Origin: [Flexibacter] sp. ATCC 35103
Lineage (GTDB): Bacteria; Bacteroidota; Bacteroidia; Flavobacteriales; Flavobacteriaceae
Reading direction: 5' to 3'
Assembly (NCBI RefSeq): GCF_001975985.1
Contig: NZ_MTQF01000001.1
Coordinates: 766,943-830,942 of the forward strand
DNA: 64,000 bases
Translations under genes and position numbers: made by a program
Notes under the pieces: model-generated
The model's database searches: none
What the model saw: the letters and a program-made list of their open reading frames with translations, nothing else
What the model was told of the DNA's origin: nothing
Shown here: positions 16,989 to 25,577 of the stretch, piece after piece
Layout: every line of letters starts with the position of its first letter
Position numbering within the stretch: the first letter of the stretch is position 1

Positions 16989-17870
16989 TTATTGCGCACT
17001 TTCATTTAGCTTTTTCAAAGTGACTCTTTTAGCAAAAATGGTTTGTTTATTTTTCAGTTTACTTTCAGAGATGGTTTCATGAGGACTCAGATTCCTGATA
17101 AATAAAGGAAAACTAAAATATTTTGCGGTGTAAAAAGTCCACCCCGTATCTTCAAGCTGAGCACCGGATTCGATAGCATCATTAGGAAATCTGTGATTTT
17201 GGTCTTCAATAAACTTATCAAACCAATTACCCAATTTGATATCCTGGGCAATTTTTACATCAAATTTTGAAAAAATATCAGAATCCTCTTTTTTCTTAAT
17301 ATTTATAGATACCTGCATTAAACGAAACTTATCAATATTGTCCCAATATTCAATGTCATTACGTTCTTTGCCTACAAGCCAGTGTTCATAAAATGCTTCT
17401 TGAATTTGTAAATATTTTTTCTTTGATTCCTGAAAAAATATGGGTACAAATAACCATAGAATATTAAGCATGCTAATATGTGCATAACTGGATATCGCGA
17501 TATAATTAAACGCCAGATAATAAATCCAGGAGGAGAGAATGGCTACAATTAAAAAAACAAATATTTTTGCCGGAGCACTATTTTTTATTTCTATCTTTTG
17601 AAATAAGGCACCATCCATAAAATAGACCAGTATAACGCCAAGTATTAAGTAGTATAAGACTGAAAACAATAAGCCAAACCAAATAAACTCATTGTTAAAA
17701 AAAGCAGATAAACAAGGTGCAGCTGCTATTAAAGAAAAGCATAAAATAAATATTATGGCCGCTTTTGTTTTGATTTTTATACTTGATAACTGACTCATGA
17801 TAAGCGTTATTATAAGTATTAAAAACGGCGCTAACAGGTATTTTAAAAAAAATGGTAGTAATGTATTCAT
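16989..17870 (-). CDS. tssN: TssN, multi-pass inner-membrane T6SSiii protein
   Basis: The 293-residue protein has about five hydrophobic helices in its first 150 residues (around 5-25, 34-54, 60-84, 100-122 and 130-147). A soluble, probably cytoplasmic domain of about 140 residues follows (QEAFYEHWLVGKERNDIEYW, then DTGWTFYTAKYFSFPLFIRN). TssN is Bacteroidota-specific and connects the envelope complex to the baseplate. The topology, gene order between tssG and tssK and overall length fit. There is an 81-base gap before tssK without a clear promoter. Confidence 0.8.
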   Translation of the reverse strand: MNTLLPFFLKYLLAPFLILIITLIMSQLSSIKIKTKAAIIFILCFSLIAAAPCLSAFFNNEFIWFGLLFSVLYYLILGVILVYFMDGALFQKIEIKNSAPAKIFVFLIVAILSSWIYYLAFNYIAISSYAHISMLNILWLFVPIFFQESKKKYLQIQEAFYEHWLVGKERNDIEYWDNIDKFRLMQVSINIKKKEDSDIFSKFDVKIAQDIKLGNWFDKFIEDQNHRFPNDAIESGAQLEDTGWTFYTAKYFSFPLFIRNLSPHETISESKLKNKQTIFAKRVTLKKLNESAQ

Positions 17871-17905
17871 AGCTGAATGTTATCTCTTTTATTATGGTTT
17901 AAAAA

Positions 17906-18811
17906 TTATAAAATGGTATTTATACCTAAATAGTTTTCGTTTAGTTTTATCCCCAGTTGATAGTTGTTAAAAAACACGATATCAACTTTTCGATTACTGA
18001 TTAGAAAAAACTCCAATACTTTTCTTGTAAGTTCCATCTTGTGTTCTAAAATGGGATAATCAATATTTCCTTCAAAATATAAAGTCACCTCTACATCATC
18101 GATCTCACTTTCTACAGCTCCGCTAAGCCCTAGATCAAAGCCTAAAATTCCCTGGCTTAATTTTAGAAAAGGAGATGTGGTAAATACATGTTTTTTATAT
18201 TTTAGCTTTACTACATTGCCCAATAACATTTCTAAAACTTTTTCCAGCTCCGGAAGATTTTCTTTTAACTTTTCGGCTTCACATAAATAAATAAAGAGAT
18301 TCTTCTTTTGCGTTTTGGTCAAATCAAATTCAATACCCACTAATTCATCTACTATATTTAGAAACAAATCAATTTTATCCTGAAACAAGTGCAGACTTCT
18401 AATCGCATAATTTGCATTTGCAGAAAAAATCTCATTGTCAAAAGGCATAAAGAAATCCAAAGCATTATTCTCTGTTTCTTTATTCTCTTTTACAGCTTCT
18501 ACAATCTCTTTGTTTGACATTGTAGAATTACTAACAGACAAGGGATGAAAAAGTAATTCAGGTAAATTATGATAAATACTGTTTTTCGCTAAATGCAAAA
18601 CAAGTGCTTCCTTGGTAAATCTTGAATCTTCCTGATACAACATCGACGAGATATCAATAGCATCTCTGGAATTGTTTCTCTTTGAAAGTCCTTTATGCCT
18701 GACAAAAACTTCGGTATCATCTTTTAGAATATTCTGCAATTCATAAAAAAGAATTTCGCCTCTTAAATTAAAATTAAGCTGTTGTTTTAAAACTGAAATA
18801 TCTTGCTCCAT
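17906..18811 (-). CDS. tssG: TssG baseplate wedge protein
   Basis: The 301-residue protein lies directly after tssH and near tssF, its usual partner in the baseplate wedge. Recognisable family features are the early segment ILFYELQNILKDDTEVFVRH, the IYHNLPELLFHP stretch (about 73-84), in which the chain is expected to contact TssF, and a C-terminal strand-rich part ending LGIKLNENYLGINTIL. There is no signal peptide or membrane segment; it acts in the cytoplasm. TssG works with TssE, TssF and TssK to anchor the sheath. The start is 3 bases from the tssH stop. Confidence 0.8.
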   Translation of the reverse strand: MEQDISVLKQQLNFNLRGEILFYELQNILKDDTEVFVRHKGLSKRNNSRDAIDISSMLYQEDSRFTKEALVLHLAKNSIYHNLPELLFHPLSVSNSTMSNKEIVEAVKENKETENNALDFFMPFDNEIFSANANYAIRSLHLFQDKIDLFLNIVDELVGIEFDLTKTQKKNLFIYLCEAEKLKENLPELEKVLEMLLGNVVKLKYKKHVFTTSPFLKLSQGILGFDLGLSGAVESEIDDVEVTLYFEGNIDYPILEHKMELTRKVLEFFLISNRKVDIVFFNNYQLGIKLNENYLGINTIL

Positions 18812-18814
18812 AAC

Positions 18815-21247
18815 TTACTTTTTTTCCCAAATAAACTCATCTTCTTTTATATCTAAAACAATAGCTTCATTCTCAAGAATGGCTTCTGATATAATTAATT
18901 TTGAAATTGTTTTTTTAAGATATGTCCTTACGATTCCCGCAATAGGTCTCGCCCCATATTTTTTAGAAAATCCTTTATTTGTGAGGTATTCTAAAGCACC
19001 ATCTGACAGATCAAATGAAATATTTTTAATACTTATCAATTGTTCTTGCAGGCGATGTAAGTGTAATTTAAAAATAGCTTTGGCAATTTCTATGTCTATA
19101 GGAGCAAATGGAACAACCTCAGTCAAACGGCCTAAAAATTCAGGTCTGAAGTGCTGGCTCATAATCTCAATCAATTGATTAGAAGTTGGTAAATGACCGC
19201 TTTCTATTTGTTCCTGAATCCATTGACTTCCTATGTTTGATGTAAAAATGATAATTGCATTAGAAAAATCACCTTCACGGCCTAATTTATCATGAATTTT
19301 ACCTTCATCCATAATTTGTAAAAACACATCATAAACAGAGCTGTGAGCTTTTTCAATTTCGTCAAAAAGTACAACTGAATACGGTTTTTGTCTAATTTTA
19401 TTAACCAGCATCCCTCCTTCTTCATATCCTACATATCCGGGAGGAGCACCATATAATAAAGCTGCCGAATGTTCTTCTTTAAATTCTGACATGTCAAATC
19501 GAATCATCGCATTTTCATCATCAAACAACAATTCAGCCAGTGTTTTTGTTAATTCTGTCTTTCCTGTTCCTGTTGGTCCTAAGAAAAAGAAGGATCCAAT
19601 GGGTTGTTTAGGATTGCTTAATCCGCTTCTGGATTCGATAATAGCTTCGGACAGCGTTTTTATAGCATGAGCTTGTCCTTTTACCCTTTCTTGCAATTTG
19701 TCTTCGATCGTTAAAAGCTTCTCTTTTTCACCCGCACTTATTTTACCAAGCGGTATTCCCGTTGCATTAGAAACAACTGCCAGAATCTCTGATTTTGTTA
19801 CAACCGTAATTTTTTCTTTTGCTATATTTTCAATATTCAATGCTAATTTCTCAATATCTTCAAAAGTTACCGGCTCATTTTTTTGTCTTTTCGAATTTTC
19901 AGTAACATCAATTTTACTGGTTACAACACAGCTTATTCTATTGTATATTTCTTTTTCAAGCAAACTCATTTTTGATTCATCAGCGGGATCAGATTCTTTT
20001 ATCTGCTCTTTTATTTTTACAATTTCCACTAATGAATTTGCATTAGAAACAATGACTGATGAAGCTGTTCTGTCTAACAAGTCAATTGCTCCGTAAGGCA
20101 GTTTTTTTTCTTTATAAAATCGTTTAGACAAATGAATTGCTTCCTGTATTACCTCTTCATTAATCGCTATTTTATAATGCTTTTCTAATTTATTTTTATA
20201 AATATTCAAACATTCAATCAATAGAGAATAGTCTAACTCCTCGATAAAAATATTTTCAAATTTTCCGTTTATTGTTGTTCCCTCAATCGATTTTCTATAA
20301 GAATCAGCATCAATAGAAGCAATAATATTAATACTTCCCTGAGTTAATTGTGTATTAATAATATTGATTACAGCGTTTGATTTAGAGTTTGACGAGTTTA
20401 ATAATACCTGTATGTCATCAATAAAAAGTATACTTTTTCCGTTTTTGGATAATTTTTCAAAAATTTCAATCAGCTTTTTTGAAATCTCATTTTCATTACT
20501 GCAGTTTGCAACGAGTTTAGATACATTTAAAGATAAAACAAGTGTTTCTTCAAAGAAATTAGGATCTGTTTCGTGCAAGTTATGAATGAGGTTCTTTATA
20601 ATACTTGTTTTTCCAATACCAGATTCCCCAATCAATAAAATACCATGATTTTCATATCGTTCTATGTTTTCAAGTATTAATCGAACTTCTCTGTTTCTGC
20701 CAATTATACTGCTTCCTTCTTCAATAATATTTTTTTTATATAAAGTGTCGCAATAGTTAATATCGATTGTTTCCTGCTCATCAGCATTATCAGCCAGACT
20801 AAAACTTTTTTGAGTATTTCTTAGCCCAAAGTGCTTTAAAAGTTCTTTATCACTTAGATTTAATCCATCAATTTGTTTGTCGCTATAAACTAATCCAGGT
20901 TTAATAATGGCTATAAAAACACAAAATGCATCGATGGCATCTGCTCCTAGCCTGATTTTATTGAAATTTGATTCTGTAAAAACATTCTCAACTTCACTAT
21001 CACTTGTTACACTATTATCGTTGTTTTGTGAAGAAGTATATACCTCTTTTCTCACATCAAACCATTCTTTTATGTAATCTATATCTTTAGACAGCGATCT
21101 TAATACCTCTACTAATCCTGTTGGTTCAAATAATAATGCATAAGCCAAATGAGCCACTCCATAAGTGCTGTGACCATCCTGAATTGCTAATGATTTAGCA
21201 GATTTAATTGCAGATAATAAGCTTGGACTATAATCTAATTCGTTCAT
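18815..21247 (-). CDS. tssH: TssH (ClpV) sheath-recycling AAA+ ATPase with a degenerate first ATPase domain
   Basis: The 810-residue Clp-family disaggregase dismantles contracted TssBC sheaths. It has a Clp N-domain (about 1-140), D1 with Walker A GESGIGKTS (207-215) and Walker B SILFIDDI, and D2 with Walker A GPTGTGKT (557-564), pore loop GYVGYEEG (604-611) and Walker B VVLFDEIE (625-632). D2 looks fully active. D1 lacks the usual aromatic/basic pore loop and the double-arginine finger (NGKFEN where ClpB-type proteins have a RRF motif), and its Walker B acid is Asp instead of Glu. It follows tssF with a 4-base gap. The assignment is firm; weak or absent D1 hydrolysis is inference. Confidence 0.9.
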   Translation of the reverse strand: MNELDYSPSLLSAIKSAKSLAIQDGHSTYGVAHLAYALLFEPTGLVEVLRSLSKDIDYIKEWFDVRKEVYTSSQNNDNSVTSDSEVENVFTESNFNKIRLGADAIDAFCVFIAIIKPGLVYSDKQIDGLNLSDKELLKHFGLRNTQKSFSLADNADEQETIDINYCDTLYKKNIIEEGSSIIGRNREVRLILENIERYENHGILLIGESGIGKTSIIKNLIHNLHETDPNFFEETLVLSLNVSKLVANCSNENEISKKLIEIFEKLSKNGKSILFIDDIQVLLNSSNSKSNAVINIINTQLTQGSINIIASIDADSYRKSIEGTTINGKFENIFIEELDYSLLIECLNIYKNKLEKHYKIAINEEVIQEAIHLSKRFYKEKKLPYGAIDLLDRTASSVIVSNANSLVEIVKIKEQIKESDPADESKMSLLEKEIYNRISCVVTSKIDVTENSKRQKNEPVTFEDIEKLALNIENIAKEKITVVTKSEILAVVSNATGIPLGKISAGEKEKLLTIEDKLQERVKGQAHAIKTLSEAIIESRSGLSNPKQPIGSFFFLGPTGTGKTELTKTLAELLFDDENAMIRFDMSEFKEEHSAALLYGAPPGYVGYEEGGMLVNKIRQKPYSVVLFDEIEKAHSSVYDVFLQIMDEGKIHDKLGREGDFSNAIIIFTSNIGSQWIQEQIESGHLPTSNQLIEIMSQHFRPEFLGRLTEVVPFAPIDIEIAKAIFKLHLHRLQEQLISIKNISFDLSDGALEYLTNKGFSKKYGARPIAGIVRTYLKKTISKLIISEAILENEAIVLDIKEDEFIWEKK

Positions 21248-21251
21248 AAGT

Positions 21252-23009
21252 TTAGTTAATTGTAATTTGAAATGGAATGTTCATAACAGATTGTTTTTCT
21301 AAAGTTTCTTTTAAAAACATTTCTATTTTTTTCTTATTATCTATCTGCAAAGCATATTTTTCCTGTAAAACAACTTTTACATCAATGGTTCTGAATACTC
21401 CTTGTTTTCTATTGCTGCTTATCCCAACTCCATCTGTAATTAAAACATCTTTAGTAATATTTCTTAAATGATAATGTACTGCTGATTTTATATCTTGTTT
21501 TGTAACTAAGCGCTCTTTAGACAAAAAACCGTATCGTAGATTGATTAGCTTTTCGATTTTATTATTCCTGTAAATTCCCCCAACTGAGTTTGCCTGAAAA
21601 ATGGTAGAATCCTGAGCTAACTCAGATAAAGATGTTTGTTTTAAAATAGTGCCTTTTTTCAAATTGTTGGCTACCTGCCCATTAGAAGTCCAATAAGAGT
21701 AATATAAAATTTTAGATTTCTCCGTTTCATGAATTAACGCATACACTTCTTCTTCATTAACCTGACTGTAACTGCTATTAATTTTGTTTTCAATCGAATT
21801 AAGTTCTTCGTTGATTCTGGTCATTGTAGCATCTATATAATCCGCATTTATATTAGAAAAAGAGCTAATATCTTCTCGCAATGCCCTTGCTAACTTCTTA
21901 AGAAAAAATTTTGCATTTCGTGAATCATAATTTTCTAATCCGCCATAAAAAATAGTAAATGTATTTGAGGTAAGAGAATTAGCTTGCTTTATACCATTTG
22001 TAAATTCAATATTTTTTTCGTTGAAGATTTTCATTACATCAAGAAAGTGGGTGTTTTTTTCTGCTTTCATCGGGAAAAGACGTCCTTCTATCTGAGCATT
22101 ATGCACTCTGTTGTTCAACTTTCTATTGACAATTGGAAATGTATTTATTTTTATTTGAATTTTATCAAGCTCGGATTTAGTAAAAATTTCAGGAAATATA
22201 AATTCCAACCAAATTAACCTAGTATCTTTTTTACCGGATTTTAGCTCTTCTTTCTCTATTTCAAATTTGTCTAATATCGATTCGTATACCAGATTTTCTA
22301 AGTCTAGTTTTAATTTGTAAATAGAATTTTTATAGAATGACTTTATATTCTCGGCATAATGTTTATTGTCCTGAACTTCATCAAAAGTTTCGTTTTCAAT
22401 TTCAATACTATTTCCTAAAGAATCTTTTACTGTTATAAATTGCAAAAAGGCATCTAATGATGAATTCTCTGTTATAAATGTAAATTTCAACGAATTAAGT
22501 TTCTCCAGATTTTCTTTTGTAACATCTAACCCAACCCAAACACGATGATCTAAAACCTTATGTTGTACAGGTAAATGCTTTATATTTTTTGAAGAATCTA
22601 TCAAAAATGAGTCATACATTTGAAAACTAATCTCTCCTTCTACAATACTTTCATTAGTGAAAGGTGTAAAATAAATATCATAATCAACATTAGTTGCCAT
22701 TCCTGATTTTACCACAAATTCGGTATCATTATTTAGCATCACAATACCTTTAGTGGCAGTTGTACTTGCTAAAGTGTGGGCTGGCATTGGTAAATTCCAT
22801 TGGCTTGGTACAATTTCCTGTGCAATGCGTTCAATAATTTTATTATCAGATTCTACTCCTTCCTGATACAAATAGTAAAGTTCATGAACAAAAACATCTA
22901 ATAACATCATCACTAAAGGATCTGCCATATTGATATCTTCAATTCCCCAAATTTCCAGGCATTTTTTTTGTATCCTGTTCTTTATTTCGATAAACTTAAC
23001 GTCTTTCAT
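21252..23009 (-). CDS. tssF: TssF baseplate protein
   Basis: The 585-residue cytoplasmic wedge protein is recognised from its N-terminal helical start and the family-like segment ERIAQEIVPSQWNLPMPAHT (about 64-83), followed by the beta-rich region with VVKSGMATNVDYDIYFTP. Two TssF subunits pair with one TssG in the wedge. It follows tssE by 8 bases and precedes tssH by 4, in one operon. The C-terminal part (KSAVHYHLRNITKDVLITDG) fits a gp6-like fold. Confidence 0.85.
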   Translation of the reverse strand: MKDVKFIEIKNRIQKKCLEIWGIEDINMADPLVMMLLDVFVHELYYLYQEGVESDNKIIERIAQEIVPSQWNLPMPAHTLASTTATKGIVMLNNDTEFVVKSGMATNVDYDIYFTPFTNESIVEGEISFQMYDSFLIDSSKNIKHLPVQHKVLDHRVWVGLDVTKENLEKLNSLKFTFITENSSLDAFLQFITVKDSLGNSIEIENETFDEVQDNKHYAENIKSFYKNSIYKLKLDLENLVYESILDKFEIEKEELKSGKKDTRLIWLEFIFPEIFTKSELDKIQIKINTFPIVNRKLNNRVHNAQIEGRLFPMKAEKNTHFLDVMKIFNEKNIEFTNGIKQANSLTSNTFTIFYGGLENYDSRNAKFFLKKLARALREDISSFSNINADYIDATMTRINEELNSIENKINSSYSQVNEEEVYALIHETEKSKILYYSYWTSNGQVANNLKKGTILKQTSLSELAQDSTIFQANSVGGIYRNNKIEKLINLRYGFLSKERLVTKQDIKSAVHYHLRNITKDVLITDGVGISSNRKQGVFRTIDVKVVLQEKYALQIDNKKKIEMFLKETLEKQSVMNIPFQITIN

Positions 23010-23017
23010 ATTTTATT

Positions 23018-23437
23018 TTATTGCGAAATTGGGCTTATATTCAACTTTGTGTGGAAATTAAACGGTATTAAACTTTCGATAATCGAACCTTTTACGACTA
23101 TATTCGCTTTTCTTCTAATACTTGATCCTAATTCTTTATCATTAATTTCATCTAAAGAGATCGAAACTTCGCTTAGAATTAATCTTTTTTCGAATGCATT
23201 AATTGAATCATATAATGATTTTCTGACCAAATCTTCCCAGTCTCTTTTTTTAATATGTTGATTAAATTCTAAATCCCAAATAATCGTCCCATAGCTTGGT
23301 GTCTCTGGAATCTCTCCAAAAGAAGTTGTAATTATCATCATGATATTGTACGCAATCGACTCGTCAATCTTACAAAAATTCTCTTGCGATCCTCTTAGCA
23401 AAGATTTAAAATTAACGGGGTATTTCAGATATTTCAT
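23018..23437 (-). CDS. tssE: TssE, gp25-like baseplate protein
   Basis: The 139-residue protein contains the gp25/TssE pattern: SIAYNIMMIITTSFGEIPETPSYGTIIWD (motif EIPETPSYG about 42-50), then DWEDLVRKSLYDSINAFEKRL. TssE links the baseplate to the first sheath ring. It is the first gene of the leftward structural operon, starting at 23437, about 160 bases from the divergent tssB. Confidence 0.88.
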   Translation of the reverse strand: MKYLKYPVNFKSLLRGSQENFCKIDESIAYNIMMIITTSFGEIPETPSYGTIIWDLEFNQHIKKRDWEDLVRKSLYDSINAFEKRLILSEVSISLDEINDKELGSSIRRKANIVVKGSIIESLIPFNFHTKLNISPISQ

Positions 23438-23595
23438 CTTAAAAAAAATATTACGTTGTTTTTTAACAAAAATAGGCTCTTATTGATTTTTTAACATACT
23501 GCAACAAAAATCCAAATAAAATACTTACAAATCAATATTATTTAGAACTTTTTTTTTATTAGTTTTACAAAATTAACTAAAAATCTTATAAAATT
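23438..23595. promoter_or_regulatory. Divergent promoter region between tssE and tssB
   Basis: This AT-rich spacer separates the leftward operon from tssBC. On the minus strand TATTTTTG (23467-23474) matches TAnnTTTG and would start transcription about 23 bases before tssE; no properly spaced TTG is visible. On the plus strand I find no exact consensus. It is the only intergenic space able to drive both halves of the apparatus. Confidence 0.45.
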
Positions 23596-24051
23596 ATGAG
23601 CATGTTCAATTATGGTATTGGTGGCAATGAAGTGAAGGTTGATGCCAATGAGTCAATTTTAGAAATTCCTTCAAACAGAACATTACTAATTCAAAAACTT
23701 ACAAATGAGCAGCCGGTAGGACCCGAAGCTGTGTATGATTTGCAGACAGTAGAAGCAGTGTTTGAAAAGTACAAACCAAGTGTAGATTTTGAATTTACTA
23801 CTGAAGAAGGTTCAGATTTAAATGAATCTATGGTATTTCAAAACTTGGGAGATTTTGGAGCAAAATCAATTAAAGAAAATAGTCCTTTTTTGAATAAATT
23901 AAACACCGAAAAAGAACAAGCTTATAAAATTGTGCGCCAACTTTCCAGTAATAGAGGATTAATTAAAGCCATACAGGACCCCGCTGTTAAAGAGGCTATA
24001 ATCGAATTACTTGAAAACGCTAAGAATGAAATTAATAATAATAAACAATAA
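23596..24051 (+). CDS. tssB: TssB sheath small subunit
   Basis: The 151-residue protein contains AVYDLQTVEAVFEKYKPSV and FEFTTEEGSDLNESMVFQNLGDFGAKSI, the TssB pattern of Bacteroidota. TssB and TssC form the contractile sheath. The C-terminal helix (VKEAIIELLENAKNEINN) is the part expected to wrap TssC. It lies 2 bases before tssC, an obligate co-translated pair. Confidence 0.92.
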   Translation: MSMFNYGIGGNEVKVDANESILEIPSNRTLLIQKLTNEQPVGPEAVYDLQTVEAVFEKYKPSVDFEFTTEEGSDLNESMVFQNLGDFGAKSIKENSPFLNKLNTEKEQAYKIVRQLSSNRGLIKAIQDPAVKEAIIELLENAKNEINNNKQ

Positions 24052-24053
24052 AT

Positions 24054-25421
24054 ATGGCAACTCAAACCAAAGAACAAAAAAGTCATGGTTCTTCAACCGA
24101 ACAATTGCTGCAAGAACAAGGTAGCAGCAAAATAAATTTATTAAATGAATATGGCGGTTTTGCCTTTTTAGAAAATGTAATTGACGGATTGTCAAACTTA
24201 AACCCTACCAGAAAAGCGAGAAAAAATATTTTTCTTAATGACGCGCAATGGGAAAATGAAAGAACAACGCTAACCAATAGACTCGAACTATGGTTGGATT
24301 TACTAAAAGGCAATGATTCTGTTGAATCGATGATTGAAGTGGCAAATACAAAAGCTACATCTGCAGATTCTACATTAAACAGAAATTTAAAATATGCTTT
24401 GAATGTTTCCAGAGAGTTAGAAACATCTTACCGAAGCGTTGCATTATTCTATAAAAATGCAGAAAGCGATAAAATTAAAAATGTAACGATCGTAAATGCA
24501 GATATATCTCAATTGAAAGATTTAGATAATACTTTGTTTATTGATTACGTTTCAAATGAATTAAAACAAAATTTTGACAGATTAGATTTGAGAAAAAACT
24601 ACTCAATCCTTTCAGTACCTGGGTATTTAGGTTCTAACGCCGTTTTAGACAAATGGTCTAAAATAGCACACGAAAACAAAACAGTATTATTAACTGATTT
24701 TCAAGATCTTGAAACTCCGGATGATGTTATAGATATTTTCTTTAATGCAAATCACACAGGTGGTGATGTATTTAAATCGAATACAATCATGACTTGTAAC
24801 TATTTACTGGGAAGAAGTAAATATGACGAAGTTGGAGAAGAAGACAATTTATATATACCACCATCAACTTCTTTAGCCGGTAAAATATACAAAACATTAA
24901 TGTCTCAGGTTGTTGCCGGTAAAAAATTTGGAGGTCTAAACGAAGTAGAAAGCGTTCGTTTTGATTTGAAAAAAAGCGAAATTTCAGAACTAGAAAAAAT
25001 GGGTCTTGTACCAATGGTGAATGAATATAGTAAAATTATGGCTTTCTCTGCTAAAACGTTATTTAACGGAGATAACTTAGGTTTACAAACTTATTCTGTA
25101 GTACGCGTATTTGATCACATTACAAAAGTACTTTTTGACTTTTTAAACAGAAGAGCTTTTGAAAACTGGACAACAAGAACAGAAGCTGATTTAAGAAGCC
25201 AAATCATTAAGTTTTTAGATGGAATTAAAGGGCCAACTAATCTTATTGAAAAATTTACAGTAATGAAAATTGAACAGGATAAAACTCAAAAGGACAGAAT
25301 TTTATTAGATATCCATATCACACCATATTTTCCAGCTAAAAGTTTTGTAATTCAATTAGATGGACACAAAGGAGATGGTCCTGAAGAGGCTGTTTGGCAT
25401 AGTGATTATAAACAAGTATAA
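24054..25421 (+). CDS. tssC: TssC sheath large subunit
   Basis: The 455-residue protein has the TssC core: FDRLDLRKNYSILSVPGYLGS (about 173-193), the segment VVRVFDHITKVLFDFLNRRAF (about 345-365), and a C-terminal DIHITPYFPAKSFVIQLDGH. Family function is the main contractile sheath subunit. Length is somewhat shorter than the roughly 490-residue proteobacterial protein, as usual in Bacteroidota. A strong bidirectional terminator follows after about 120 bases. Confidence 0.93.
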   Translation: MATQTKEQKSHGSSTEQLLQEQGSSKINLLNEYGGFAFLENVIDGLSNLNPTRKARKNIFLNDAQWENERTTLTNRLELWLDLLKGNDSVESMIEVANTKATSADSTLNRNLKYALNVSRELETSYRSVALFYKNAESDKIKNVTIVNADISQLKDLDNTLFIDYVSNELKQNFDRLDLRKNYSILSVPGYLGSNAVLDKWSKIAHENKTVLLTDFQDLETPDDVIDIFFNANHTGGDVFKSNTIMTCNYLLGRSKYDEVGEEDNLYIPPSTSLAGKIYKTLMSQVVAGKKFGGLNEVESVRFDLKKSEISELEKMGLVPMVNEYSKIMAFSAKTLFNGDNLGLQTYSVVRVFDHITKVLFDFLNRRAFENWTTRTEADLRSQIIKFLDGIKGPTNLIEKFTVMKIEQDKTQKDRILLDIHITPYFPAKSFVIQLDGHKGDGPEEAVWHSDYKQV

Positions 25422-25443
25422 TTCTTCCAAATACCAGGTTTTA

Positions 25444-25525
25444 TCCTAAAATCAATTACTTTAGGACAAATTTTAATTCTGGCAGATTAATTATACCATT
25501 GCATTTTAATGATTTTAAAATGCAA
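25444..25525. repeat. Two extra perfect hairpins after tssC
   Basis: A 7-bp inverted repeat tcctaaa/tttagga (25444-25450 with 25460-25466) is followed by an 11-bp perfect one, ttgcattttaa (25499-25509) with its complement at 25515-25525. With the terminator at 25537-25568 this makes three stem-loops in tandem. They may protect the tssBC mRNA 3' end or separate it from the convergent parC unit. Confidence 0.5.
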
Positions 25526-25536
25526 TAATTAGTTAC

Positions 25537-25568
25537 AAAAAAACGCTAAGATTATCTTAGCGTTTTTT
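25537..25568. terminator. Bidirectional terminator between tssC and parC
   Basis: A perfect 9-bp stem cgctaagat (25544-25552) pairs with 25554-25562 over a 1-base centre, flanked by seven A and six T. It ends the tssBC unit and the convergent topoisomerase unit, whose stop lies at 25578. Confidence 0.88.
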
Positions 25569-25577
25569 GTTTTTATA

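Noticed and set aside
8044-25421. Contractile phage tail or prophage
   Set aside because: gp25-, spike- and sheath-like proteins also occur in phages, but ClpV, TssK, TssN, TssR and no capsid, portal or integrase point to a T6SS.
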